Of a stretch of 64,000 bases of DNA, positions 20,006 through 27,714 are shown one piece after another (the stretch's first letter is position 1; the number at the start of each line of letters is the position of its first letter). The translations under genes were made by a program, and so were the position numbers. The notes beneath the pieces were generated by a model. It saw only the letters and a list, made by a program, of their open reading frames with translations, searched no databases and was not told the DNA's origin. This DNA is from Chitinophaga filiformis (GTDB taxonomy: Bacteria > Bacteroidota > Bacteroidia > Chitinophagales > Chitinophagaceae). The stretch spans positions 248,001 through 312,000 of the forward strand of contig NZ_JAKIRP010000007.1 in assembly GCF_021646545.1 (NCBI RefSeq). The letters are read 5' to 3'.

Positions 20006-20033
20006 CAAAAGTACACTGCCATTGTAAAGACAA
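20006..20033 (-). promoter_or_regulatory. Promoter of the ECF sigma gene
   Basis: On the minus strand TTG (20033-20031) is followed after 17 bp by TACTTTTG (20013-20006), matching the Bacteroidota TTG / TAnnTTTG pattern. Transcription would begin a few bases before the ATG at 19981, which supports that start. Confidence 0.6.
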
Positions 20034-20144
20034 TGTTAAGACTATTGAAACAAGAAACCCTGTCGCCGGCATGATAGAAACTCAATAGATTGACAATCTT
20101 GACAATACACTAATACCCTGACTGGTACTATTTTTCAGGGCGCT

Positions 20145-20188
20145 AAAATATATGCGCAATGTTAAGTTTGCATTAAGTCATTGTTAAC
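20145..20188 (-). promoter_or_regulatory. Candidate Pho-box-like activator site and promoter
   Basis: On the minus strand three phased half-sites, GTTAAC (20188-20183), CTTAAT (20177-20172) and CTTAAC (20166-20161), are spaced exactly 11 bp. A -7-like TATATTTT (20152-20145) follows after 8 bp. Direct 11-bp TTAA(C) repeats just ahead of a promoter are how PhoB-type regulators bind. It lies ahead of the sigma/SusCD/phosphoesterase cluster. Confidence 0.45.
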
Positions 20189-20214
20189 TTTAGGGGATAT
20201 TTTTATGCTTCTTC

Positions 20215-20610
20215 CTATCCGGGGAACTGTTGCAGGTTTCTGCGGAACGTTGAGCCATGTTCTTCACTGTCTTCCACGGCCCAAACGGCCATGGCATATA
20301 ATACCGGTTTTAGCCCCATTCCGGCTTTCGTGAGGCTATACGTAACATGTGGAGGCACAACGGGTTTGGCTTCCCTGATCAGCAGGTTTTGCGCCTCCAG
20401 CTGCTTTAACTGCTGGATCAATACTTTCTCTGTAATATCAGGAATAGCCTTTCTGAGGTCACTGTATCGTTTTGGACCGGATAATAACTGGAATAAGATG
20501 ATAGGCTTCCAGTAGCCGCCGATCTTTTCCATTACATATGTTACAGGGCATTCTTCAAAGGCAGATCGCTTATTGGCCTGTATCGTCGAGTTTTCTTTTA
20601 TCGTTGCCAT
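20215..20610 (-). CDS. HxlR-family transcriptional regulator
   Basis: The real gene starts at the ATG at 20608-20610 (131 residues); the longer open frame upstream is a shadow of the opposite NmrA-like gene. It contains the family pattern CPVTYVMEKIGGYWKPIILF, the winged helix PKRYSDLRKAIPDITEKVL and the wing VTYSLTKAG. The Cys in the CPV motif is the residue that senses electrophiles or redox stress in characterised members (YodB, HypR). It is divergent from an NAD(P)-binding oxidoreductase, the usual arrangement in which HxlR represses a detoxifying enzyme until stress occurs. Overlapping promoters with an inverted repeat lie between them. Confidence 0.94.
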   Translation of the reverse strand: MATIKENSTIQANKRSAFEECPVTYVMEKIGGYWKPIILFQLLSGPKRYSDLRKAIPDITEKVLIQQLKQLEAQNLLIREAKPVVPPHVTYSLTKAGMGLKPVLYAMAVWAVEDSEEHGSTFRRNLQQFPG

Positions 20611-20634
20611 AGTTACATACTCCAGGGTAAGTAC

Positions 20635-20670
20635 TTGTACAAAAGTAAGTACAAATCTACTTTTGTCAAA
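20635..20670. promoter_or_regulatory. Overlapping divergent promoters and HxlR operator
   Basis: A perfect inverted repeat, CAAAAGTA (20640-20647) and TACTTTTG (20658-20665), is also two -7 elements facing opposite ways. The plus promoter has TTG at 20635-20637 (20-bp spacer). The minus promoter has TTTG at 20670-20667 (19-bp spacer). A second repeat TTGTAC/GTACAA (20635-20640, 20649-20654) overlaps. A dimeric repressor bound here would block both genes. Confidence 0.65.
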
Positions 20671-20676
20671 CAAAAT

Positions 20677-21576
20677 ATGAATGACATGAAAATCACTATC
20701 ACAGGCTCTCTGGGCAACATAGGCCAAAGACTCACCAGCCAGCTGACCGCCAAAGGACACGAAGTAACCGTTATCAGTCACAGCCCTGAAAGGGCGGCCG
20801 CCATTACCGCCCTGGGGGCCATCCCGGCTATCGGCCAGGTAAACGATCCGGCCTTCCTGCAGCGTGCATTTACAGGTGCAGACGCCGTATTTACCATGAT
20901 CCCGCCTCACTATACAGATGTGATCAATTATATGAAGACAGTTGGCGATCATTATGCGACCGCCATTGCCACAACAGGCGTGAAGTATGTGGTGAACCTG
21001 AGCGCTATCGGCGCCCATCTGCCGGATGGACCCGGCCCCACAAAAGGCAACTATTATGTTGAGCAGCGGCTGAATGCATTGTCTGATGTACATGTTTTAC
21101 ACCTGCGCCCGGGCATGTTCTATACCAATTTCTATGGCGCTATTCCCATGATCATGCACCAGCATATTATCGGCAATAATTTCGGTGCTGATGTAAAAAT
21201 GGTACTCTCCCACCCACGGGATATTGCGAATGCCGCTGCGACTGCATTAGATACGCTTTCCTTCAGCGGAAAGAGTGTCCGTTATGTGGCAGGTGATGAG
21301 AAAAGCGGAGCAGAGATCGCAGACATACTCGGCCGGGCTATTAACAAGCCTGCATTATCATGGATAGCTTTTCCGGATGAAGCACTCCTGCAGGGCATGA
21401 TGCAAAGTGGTATGAGTGAGGAGATGGCAAAGGTGTATATGATCGAGATCGGGGTTGCTTTAAGGGAAGGTGGATTGTTTGATGATTACCGTCGCCATGA
21501 AAACGATGCGTATGGCAATATTGGCCTCGAGGAATTTGCCGGCGAATTTGCAGCGGCTTATGCATCACATCAGTGA
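20677..21576 (+). CDS. NmrA-like NAD(P)-binding oxidoreductase
   Basis: The protein has 299 residues from the ATG at 20677; the ATG at 20686 is equally near the fold. The promoter -7 element ends at 20665, so the longer frame from 20635 is excluded. It begins with a Rossmann motif (ITITGSLGNIGQRLTSQL) and continues as an atypical short-chain dehydrogenase of the NmrA type. HLRPGMFYTNF and a short C-terminal lid follow. Members act as NAD(P)H-dependent quinone or aldehyde reductases, or as redox sensors. Control by the divergent HxlR regulator suggests a role against quinones or other electrophiles; the substrate is not known. Confidence 0.88.
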   Translation: MNDMKITITGSLGNIGQRLTSQLTAKGHEVTVISHSPERAAAITALGAIPAIGQVNDPAFLQRAFTGADAVFTMIPPHYTDVINYMKTVGDHYATAIATTGVKYVVNLSAIGAHLPDGPGPTKGNYYVEQRLNALSDVHVLHLRPGMFYTNFYGAIPMIMHQHIIGNNFGADVKMVLSHPRDIANAAATALDTLSFSGKSVRYVAGDEKSGAEIADILGRAINKPALSWIAFPDEALLQGMMQSGMSEEMAKVYMIEIGVALREGGLFDDYRRHENDAYGNIGLEEFAGEFAAAYASHQ

Positions 21577-21580
21577 TCAT

Positions 21581-21621
21581 AAACAGACAAGCCGCTTAAT
21601 GATTAAGCGGCTTGTCTGTTT
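21581..21621. terminator. Bidirectional terminator, 20-bp palindrome
   Basis: A perfect inverted repeat of 20 bp (21581-21600 with 21602-21621) lies between convergent genes. It has A-tract and T-tract ends and a GC-rich core (AAGCCGCTT), so it can stop transcription from both directions. Confidence 0.85.
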
Positions 21622-21624
21622 CAA

Positions 21625-22641
21625 TTATTTCTGCGCATTCTTAATACTATCCTGTCTGGCTTTTTCTTCCCGTTTGGCTTTCTTCTTAAAGTAACCTCTC
21701 AGCAGGAAGTTATGCTGTGCTGCCTCCAGGTCTTCATTCAGCTTACCGGTACTCAAATTGAGGTTCTTCAGCGCCTGTTTCAGGTCTTCGCCTGATTGTT
21801 TATCGTTCAGCAACACACCTACCGGAGAATTTGCACTGTTCAGATTCTCATTCAGCCCCTCGCTGGTACTTTTCAGATTAGCCACTACATCATTGGCGTT
21901 ATTAGCCACCGCATTCATCTGCGTTACGGCAGAACGGAGGTTTTTGAATATAGTCGTATCTGTCACCAGATCGTTCGTGAGCGTGCCTTCTTTACGCAGG
22001 CTGGCAGCATATGCAGCCAGGCCCTGGGTAAGACGCTCAGTGTTGTTGGCAGATTTCTGCAGGGATGCAACCGCGAGTGACATATTGCTGTACAGGGTTT
22101 CATCATTCACCAGCTTACCGATGGAACCTTCCCCGTTTAAGATCTTTTTGCTGAGCGCATTCAGATTGCCTGTAATGCCTACTAAGTTTTTGTTGTTCTC
22201 CTGCAGGGTGGCAAGGATCTCGTCGGGGCTGACATTTACTGCAACTTTCAGCTGATCGCCATCCTGGATAGCAGGCATATTGTCTGAACCACCCGACAGC
22301 GCAATGATCTTGTTACCTACAAGACCATCCGACCCTACTTTTGCCAGCACGTCCTTATGTATGAATCTGGCAGAACTCTCCTCTATATTCATGGCCACCT
22401 CTATCCTGTTATGCTCGAGAAAAGTGATCTTCTTCACGTTCCCCACTTTCACACCGGAATACCATACATTATTACCTGTCTGCACACCGCCTACATCATT
22501 GAAGATGGCAGTAACACGTACCGCCTTCACAAATGCTTTCTTTTGTCCGCCAAGTGTAAGTACGCCTGTGATAACGATCAGCAAACCTATAACGATAAAA
22601 ATGCCTACGATAACGGAGCGTCTGTTGCTTGATTCTTTCAT
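21625..22641 (-). CDS. MCE/MlaD-family lipid transport protein
   Basis: The 338-residue protein has an N-terminal membrane anchor (about 9-30, VIVGIFIVIGLLIVITGVLT). The MCE domain follows (about 38-118: VTAIFNDVGGVQTGNNVWYS, VGNVKKI, VGSDGLVGNKII), then a long helical tail (about 150-335) rich in Asn, Leu and Ala. MCE proteins form hexameric rings or needles in the periplasm that carry phospholipids between membranes. It is the third gene of a permease/ATPase/MCE operon and starts 3 bp after the ATPase stop. As is usual in Bacteroidota, no MlaB or MlaC gene is present in the operon. Confidence 0.92.
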   Translation of the reverse strand: MKESSNRRSVIVGIFIVIGLLIVITGVLTLGGQKKAFVKAVRVTAIFNDVGGVQTGNNVWYSGVKVGNVKKITFLEHNRIEVAMNIEESSARFIHKDVLAKVGSDGLVGNKIIALSGGSDNMPAIQDGDQLKVAVNVSPDEILATLQENNKNLVGITGNLNALSKKILNGEGSIGKLVNDETLYSNMSLAVASLQKSANNTERLTQGLAAYAASLRKEGTLTNDLVTDTTIFKNLRSAVTQMNAVANNANDVVANLKSTSEGLNENLNSANSPVGVLLNDKQSGEDLKQALKNLNLSTGKLNEDLEAAQHNFLLRGYFKKKAKREEKARQDSIKNAQK

Positions 22642-22644
22642 ATC

Positions 22645-23418
22645 TTACTGTATAAAATTATAATCATAAAATTCCTTGATGAGGTCATCCTGTGTGCTGA
22701 ATACCTCTTCAAAATTCCCCTGCTTTACAAACTTCCCTTCTTTCATTACCACAATCTTATCTCCCGTCTGTTTGGCACAGGCAAGATCGTGTGTAATGAT
22801 GATAGAACTGGTATGAAAGCGGCGTTGCACCTCATTGATCAGGTTATTTATTTCAGTGCAGGTAATGGGGTCCAGCCCTGCAGTAGGTTCGTCATATAGC
22901 ATAATATCAGGACGCAGGATCAGTGTACGGGCAATGCCTATACGTTTACGCTGCCCGCCCGACAGCTCTGAAGGCATCTGGTCAATGGTCCTGGCCAGGC
23001 CAACGGCCTCCAGTACTACCGTCACCATTCTCTTCACCTGCGCATTGGTGATTTTCGGCGTATTGCGTTTGAGCGGGAAAGCGAGGTTCTCGCCCACGGT
23101 CATACTATCGTACAGCGCACCGTGCTGGAAGCAAAAGCCTACTTTAAGACGCAATTCCCTCAGCTCAGCAGGATCCAGTTTATCCACTTCCCTGCCCAGC
23201 ACATTCACCGTACCGGAGTCTGGCGCCAGCAAACCGGCAATGATCTTGATCAACACAGATTTCCCGGTACCGGAACGTCCCAGTACCACCACATTCTCTC
23301 CTTTATGCACGTCAATATCAATACCGCGCAGCACGTGATTGCTTCCAAATGACTTATACAGGTTATGGATGTCAATCACCTTTTCATTCATATTTATTTC
23401 CGGCGTAAATGACTTCAT
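22645..23418 (-). CDS. ABC transporter ATPase, MlaF-like
   Basis: The 257-residue protein has Walker A (GRSGTGKSV), the signature LSGGQRKRIG, Walker B (IMLYDEPTAGLDP) and the switch His (IITHDL). It belongs to the MlaF type that drives MCE lipid transporters. The start is uncertain: the ATG at 23418 is 3 bp after the permease stop and suggests tight coupling, while an internal ATG at 23391 (MNEKVIDIHNLYKSFG) is nearer the conserved domain. It sits between MlaE-like and MCE genes. Confidence 0.93.
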   Translation of the reverse strand: MKSFTPEINMNEKVIDIHNLYKSFGSNHVLRGIDIDVHKGENVVVLGRSGTGKSVLIKIIAGLLAPDSGTVNVLGREVDKLDPAELRELRLKVGFCFQHGALYDSMTVGENLAFPLKRNTPKITNAQVKRMVTVVLEAVGLARTIDQMPSELSGGQRKRIGIARTLILRPDIMLYDEPTAGLDPITCTEINNLINEVQRRFHTSSIIITHDLACAKQTGDKIVVMKEGKFVKQGNFEEVFSTQDDLIKEFYDYNFIQ

Positions 23419-23421
23419 ATA

Positions 23422-24216
23422 TTAACGGATAGAGTTGGCTATTTGAACAATAAATACCTCTTCGAGGAAGATCAGGAACATAGATATCACCACGGAAAGG
23501 TTGGCAGCTTTACCCACGCCCTGCGTACCCTGGGTGGCATGATAGCCCTGATAACAGCTTACTACACCAATTGTAAAACCAAATACCACCGCTTTGATAC
23601 CGGTAGTGATGAAATCGAGAAAGTAAATGTTCTTAAATGCTTCCTGGAAAAAGCTGGTGAAAGAGGTCTGTTCATTCAGATGGATATCCAGAAAAGACCC
23701 CAGCATTCCCACGAGGCCCGTGTAGGCCACCAGGATGGGAATAGATATGGTGGTGGCCATTACCCTTGTTACTACCAGGAACTTGAATGGATTGATCGCA
23801 GAAACCTCCATGGCGTCTATCTGTTCGGTTACCCGCATAGATGCCAGCTCAGCACCTATACCCGATCCTACCTTACCGGCAGTGATCAGGGCGGTTACCA
23901 GTGGCGCCAATGCCCTGATCACAGCGATGGATATCAGGGAAGGCAACCAGGAAGTAGCACCGAATTCTGAAAGGGAAGGCCTGGACTGTTTGGTGAACAC
24001 AAGACCGGTTATAAATCCTGTCATTGTGATCAGGGCAAGGGATTTGTATCCCACCTGAAAACACTGACGGATCACTTCACGCGCTTCTATGGGTCGTTTA
24101 AAGGCTTCCGTAAAGATTCTGACCAGAAATAAGAAAATGTTGTAAATGTCTTTGAAAAAGCCATCAATACCCTTTGAAATAACTGGTTTCTCCGGTTGTT
24201 CAATATTTGAGTCCAT
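23422..24216 (-). CDS. MlaE-family ABC transporter permease
   Basis: The 264-residue integral membrane protein has an amphipathic N-terminal helix region and about five to six membrane segments. MlaE family motifs are seen: GYKSLALITMTGFITGLVF, GKVGSGIGAELASMRVTEQI and DAMEVSAINPFKFLVVTRV. It forms the inner-membrane channel of an Mla-type phospholipid transporter with the ATPase and MCE protein encoded directly downstream. It leads the operon. Confidence 0.95.
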   Translation of the reverse strand: MDSNIEQPEKPVISKGIDGFFKDIYNIFLFLVRIFTEAFKRPIEAREVIRQCFQVGYKSLALITMTGFITGLVFTKQSRPSLSEFGATSWLPSLISIAVIRALAPLVTALITAGKVGSGIGAELASMRVTEQIDAMEVSAINPFKFLVVTRVMATTISIPILVAYTGLVGMLGSFLDIHLNEQTSFTSFFQEAFKNIYFLDFITTGIKAVVFGFTIGVVSCYQGYHATQGTQGVGKAANLSVVISMFLIFLEEVFIVQIANSIR

Positions 24217-24302
24217 TCGCAGTTTTTAAGGAATTGCTAATATAAGTAGCCCGGTATTTAATTACTAAATACAATTTTAGTTCTCGTTTGTTAAACCGGC
24301 GG

Positions 24303-24335
24303 CAAAGGTATCAACAATTCACGGTAAAATTCCAA
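24303..24335 (-). promoter_or_regulatory. Candidate promoter of the Mla-type operon
   Basis: On the minus strand TACCTTTG (24310-24303) matches TAnnTTTG, with a TTG at 24335-24333 and a 22-bp spacer. It lies about 85 bp upstream of the permease start. Confidence 0.4.
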
Positions 24336-24433
24336 GATACGGACTTATCTGCAATGGGATTGCATATATAACTATTTAATAATAAAAATTTAAATGCAGA
24401 TGTCTTTAAACGGAAGGAAGATGGGTTGGACCT

Positions 24434-24480
24434 GTAGTCAAAGTTGCACAATGGAAACCGTTTTGTGCAACTTTGACTAC
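24434..24480. repeat. Perfect 18-bp inverted repeat, 11-nt loop
   Basis: Arms lie at 24434-24451 and 24463-24480. It is 50 nt behind the flavoprotein stop, so it could be its terminator, but neither side has a T-tract. The stem is only moderately GC-rich. Confidence 0.8.
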
Positions 24481-24529
24481 GGCTGAGATATTGGTTTATC
24501 GTATTGAAAGTCAGCAACAATGATACTGA

Positions 24530-26041
24530 TCAGCTCACAGGGTCTATTCCCCATTGTTTCATCACCTCATTGCTGAAAATACCTGCTACCGCAGGTTCGA
24601 TGATCCTTGACCTGGCTAAGAGAAACTTATCAAGGCTGCTGCCATACATGCGCCGCAGGCGGTCGGGGGCAATGGTGCTCATTTTGCCCCAATGGAAAGT
24701 ATATGGAATATTCAACTGCTCCAGTCTATTCCATACCGCATCATAAAAACTCAGGGTTTCCGGAGAAAGCACCGCGTCCAGCTCCAGCACACAGGTAACC
24801 GGTGCAAAACGGGTAAAAGCCATTGTAGCCGGAGATGATTTTACGAAGCGGAAAGCAAACAGTCCTACAAATGGTCCTGCCGATTCATTCATCTCCATCA
24901 ACACATTCACAACCTGCTCTACCGCAGACAATGGTAATCCGATAGCAGCACTGGCCAGCTTTCCACGTAAAGTGGTATTGTTAAAGATCTCACTGAGCCG
25001 CCCGAACTGCTTTTCGTGGATGTTGAGGCTTGCCGTCAGCACCTTATTGACCATCACCGGCACCAGCCCGGGTATAACGCCAGCCAGCTTTCCTATGAAA
25101 CAGGGAGCATCGTCCCCCGGGCCTATTCCCGCTGCATTGGCTGTTGGTGGTGTATAGTCTCTCCGGTAGGGCCGTTTATACATGGCGGTCATATACACCC
25201 CGTTCTTCATATCGTAGGGATTGATGAGCACCTGCATATGAAAGGGCCGCTCTCCCGGATAAGGTAGCTTTGGATTGCTGAAATCCAGTGACTTCATCTG
25301 CCTGATCAGGGCGTCATCATATGGTACACGGCGCTGGTAAGATTCCAGCAGAAAATCATCTTCCGCTTCTATCAGGGCGCCATGTATAAAACCCATCGCG
25401 CCGATGCCTACCAATGCCGCATTAAATACCTCATCGTCCCGTAATAATGTGGCGCCCAGCTTATCCGGAAAGGTATCTGCCATCACAGGATAAGACGAGC
25501 GCTCCAGCCAGATATGTGTATCCGGCCCGGTGATGATATGCAGCGCCACCACGCTCTCCTGTATGGCTCCAAAGTCCAGCGCTGCACCGTGGGTGCCCGT
25601 GGCGATGGCGCCGGCGATGGTTTGCCCGTTACTGGCCCCACTGGCTGAAAGGGACTGCCCACGGTCATGCAGGTGTTTGCTCAACTCCCAGACCCTGTTA
25701 CCACACTGTGCCATACACAGGTATTTAGGGTCACGCGTATACTTTGGAGACACACTTGCCGACGATACCGTAAAGCGGATGTTCAGTGGTTTTGTGTTGA
25801 GAATGATGCCATTAGTGGCTGCTATGGGGGTGAACGACCAGCTGCCTCCCAAAGCCCTCAGCGGGGTATTGCTCTGTATCGCTTCCCGGATGATCTGCTG
25901 GATACCCCGGGTAGTGTCGTTATAAATATCCAAAGCCTGGCCAGTGGTCTCGTTGGCAAGATCGTAGAGATCTTTTATGGGCTGGGTAAATGTACTATGC
26001 TCATTTTGCCAGTTGAAGGCGCCGTTTTTAATAATTTTCAT
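24530..26041 (-). CDS. FAD-dependent sugar-1,4-lactone oxidase-like protein
   Basis: The 503-residue protein belongs to the vanillyl-alcohol-oxidase flavoprotein fold. The FAD-binding N-terminus is seen at LRALGGSWSFTPIAATNGII and again at SNGQTIAGAIATGTHGA. The C-terminal half resembles the D-arabinono-1,4-lactone oxidase family and ends with the HWGK motif shared by aldonolactone and alditol oxidases. No signal peptide is seen, so it is probably cytosolic. Likely chemistry is oxidation of a sugar lactone or alditol with oxygen or a quinone; the exact substrate cannot be told. No metabolic partner is encoded beside it. Confidence 0.8.
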   Translation of the reverse strand: MKIIKNGAFNWQNEHSTFTQPIKDLYDLANETTGQALDIYNDTTRGIQQIIREAIQSNTPLRALGGSWSFTPIAATNGIILNTKPLNIRFTVSSASVSPKYTRDPKYLCMAQCGNRVWELSKHLHDRGQSLSASGASNGQTIAGAIATGTHGAALDFGAIQESVVALHIITGPDTHIWLERSSYPVMADTFPDKLGATLLRDDEVFNAALVGIGAMGFIHGALIEAEDDFLLESYQRRVPYDDALIRQMKSLDFSNPKLPYPGERPFHMQVLINPYDMKNGVYMTAMYKRPYRRDYTPPTANAAGIGPGDDAPCFIGKLAGVIPGLVPVMVNKVLTASLNIHEKQFGRLSEIFNNTTLRGKLASAAIGLPLSAVEQVVNVLMEMNESAGPFVGLFAFRFVKSSPATMAFTRFAPVTCVLELDAVLSPETLSFYDAVWNRLEQLNIPYTFHWGKMSTIAPDRLRRMYGSSLDKFLLARSRIIEPAVAGIFSNEVMKQWGIDPVS

Positions 26042-26077
26042 CGTGGATCAATGTTGGGGTAAATGAAATCGGACAAA

Positions 26078-26431
26078 TTACAAAGGGTCTGACTGCGGCT
26101 GGCATGGTGTTGCACACTTCCATTCCAGCGACAGCGGGCAGTAAATGCCAAGCGTGCACACCGTTAGAAGCGCATTGCCAAAGTTATTCTTCACACGCAC
26201 CTCCGCCATACCGTTTACGCCCAGCGAATCGCATACAGGCGTATGAATGATCTGCGGCTTGTTGAGCAGTCCCCAGAACAGGCTGTAAGTCCTCACCTTG
26301 TTCAGGGGTGTAACACCGGTGGCAGGAAGCGCATGGGTAGCAACGCGATAGGAATAACAGCTACTTGCGCATAAGACCATGAGGGCCAATATAACGGCCA
26401 TGGTAACATTGTGGGATTTGGGGTAACGCAT
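26078..26431 (-). CDS. Bor/Iss-like small lipoprotein
   Basis: The 117-residue protein has a hydrophobic signal ending in a lipobox (VLCASSCYSY). It ends with TLGIYCPLSLEWKC, very like the C-terminal signature of the phage lambda Bor/Iss lipoprotein family (TLGIYTP). The middle holds SLFWGLLNKP. Bor proteins are outer-membrane lipoproteins linked to serum resistance in enterobacteria; in Bacteroidota the role is unknown. It is 36 bp upstream of the flavoprotein gene and could be cotranscribed with it. Confidence 0.7.
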   Translation of the reverse strand: MRYPKSHNVTMAVILALMVLCASSCYSYRVATHALPATGVTPLNKVRTYSLFWGLLNKPQIIHTPVCDSLGVNGMAEVRVKNNFGNALLTVCTLGIYCPLSLEWKCATPCQPQSDPL

Positions 26432-26460
26432 AGCAATATTTTCTACTAAAATAGGAAATA

Positions 26461-26500
26461 AAAAGGGTGAAAAGCACTAACAGCTGCCTTTCACCCTTTT
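26461..26500 (-). terminator. Rho-independent terminator
   Basis: A perfect 12-bp stem (26461-26472 with 26489-26500) is followed on the minus strand by TTTTTATTT. It ends the small membrane protein gene 23 bp upstream. Confidence 0.8.
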
Positions 26501-26522
26501 AAAAACAGATTATTTTTTGCCT

Positions 26523-26771
26523 TTATCTCCCAAATCTTTCTATCTGCTCACGATGCTCACGGTCCCTGAAACATCCCCTTCCATCCCTGAAAGCAGAACG
26601 CATAAAGACCATATTCGCTGCTATGAACAATACGATCACCAGTATTGCAGCCACCTTACTCAAACTTGTCAGTACCGGTTTCTTTGAAAATCCTCCGAAA
26701 ATATACCCGATGACGAACACCATACAGGCAACGAACAGTATCCGTATGATGATAATAAATGCGAGTCCCAT
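26523..26771 (-). CDS. Small membrane protein of unknown function
   Basis: The 82-residue protein has two membrane segments (about 4-27 and 38-57) separated by a short Lys/Ser loop. A charged, Arg-rich tail follows (RDGRGCFRDREHREQIERF). I recognise no family. A clean start, its own terminator and a sensible topology make it a likely real gene. It stands alone between the Bor-like lipoprotein and the LytTR system. Confidence 0.6.
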   Translation of the reverse strand: MGLAFIIIIRILFVACMVFVIGYIFGGFSKKPVLTSLSKVAAILVIVLFIAANMVFMRSAFRDGRGCFRDREHREQIERFGR

Positions 26772-26851
26772 ATGTTTACAGTTTTATTTGTAATGATTGA
26801 ATAGTTTCATATGCGCGGCCCTTCCCCGGCGAGGCGCAATGCCCGTAGTGG

Positions 26852-26872
26852 CATGCTGGTGACGCCAGCATG
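26852..26872. repeat. 8-bp inverted repeat in intergenic region
   Basis: CATGCTGG (26852-26859) and CCAGCATG (26865-26872) flank TGACG in the 241-bp gap ahead of the small membrane gene. It could be a regulator site or an RNA hairpin; nothing else is recognised in this gap. Confidence 0.4.
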
Positions 26873-27012
26873 GATAACGTTGTTTTCTTCATGTGTTTTC
26901 TTTTAGATGAACGATGCATTTACAATACAAAACTAACTACTGATATAGCAGGACGTTTTATAGCGTAGACAACATGGGAAAGTGTTACGACAAGACGGAA
27001 AAATGAGTGGGC

Positions 27013-27714
27013 TTAGTCTTTGGATAAATTCAGCATCCGGGTTACATTCTCTTTATAGAACTCACTGACAGGGATCTCCTTGTCGCCGATCACAACAAGG
27101 TCTCGTTTAACAGCTGTGATCTTTTTCGCGGCTACAAGGAAAGATTTATGTGTGCGAATAAACGCCGGAGGAGGTAATTTCTCTTCCATTGCTTTCATGG
27201 TCATACGGGTAAGCACAGGCTTTGAGGAAGATGACAGGTAAATCTTAATATAGTCTTTCAGGCCTTCGATATACGCAATATCCGCCACCACAATTTTCAC
27301 CTGCACATACTCTACATACACAAAGAAATCTTTGGGCGCTTCAGATGCTTTATGTTGTAAGCGGAACAGCTCATATGCATGATTGCAGGCCTTGAGGAAA
27401 CGTTCAAAACTAAATGGCTTCAAGAGGTAATCTACCACGCGCAGTTCAAACCCTTCTAATGCGTATTGCTCATAGGCCGTTACCAGGATGACCATCGGCG
27501 CTTGCGTCAGCGATCTTAAAAACTGCAGCCCGGTCAGCTTAGGCATCTGTATGTCCAGGAAGATGAGGTCTATCTGTTCCTGCTGCATCACTTCCATTGC
27601 TTCCATGGCATTTTTGCATGTCTTTACCAGGTGCAAAAAAGGCACCTGCCGGATGTTGTCTTCCAGCAATTCCCGCACCAGCAGTTCATCGTCTATGGCA
27701 ATACAACGCATCAT
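27013..27714 (-). CDS. LytTR-family response regulator
   Basis: The 233-residue protein has a receiver domain (2-120) with acidic pocket DDE at 8-10, phospho-acceptor Asp54 (IFLDIQMP) and the Lys of LLKPFSF. A LytTR DNA-binding domain follows (about 135-230, YIEGLKDYIKIYL and MKAMEEKLPPPAFIRTHKSF). Its start overlaps the kinase stop by 4 bp (ATGA), showing translational coupling. LytTR regulators bind paired direct repeats upstream of targets; no such pair was found with certainty in the window. Confidence 0.95.
   Translation of the reverse strand: MMRCIAIDDELLVRELLEDNIRQVPFLHLVKTCKNAMEAMEVMQQEQIDLIFLDIQMPKLTGLQFLRSLTQAPMVILVTAYEQYALEGFELRVVDYLLKPFSFERFLKACNHAYELFRLQHKASEAPKDFFVYVEYVQVKIVVADIAYIEGLKDYIKIYLSSSSKPVLTRMTMKAMEEKLPPPAFIRTHKSFLVAAKKITAVKRDLVVIGDKEIPVSEFYKENVTRMLNLSKD

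Larger units (their letters stand above)
24217..24529. other. Intergenic stretch with promoter and long inverted repeat
   Basis: This 313-bp AT-rich gap holds the candidate promoter of the Mla operon (24303-24335) and a perfect 18-bp inverted repeat (24434-24480). No gene is supported in it. Confidence 0.6.

Noticed and set aside
20611..21093. Long N-terminal extension of the HxlR gene
   Set aside because: It lies antisense to the NmrA-like gene and shows no domain; the conserved protein starts at the ATG at 20610 behind a good promoter.
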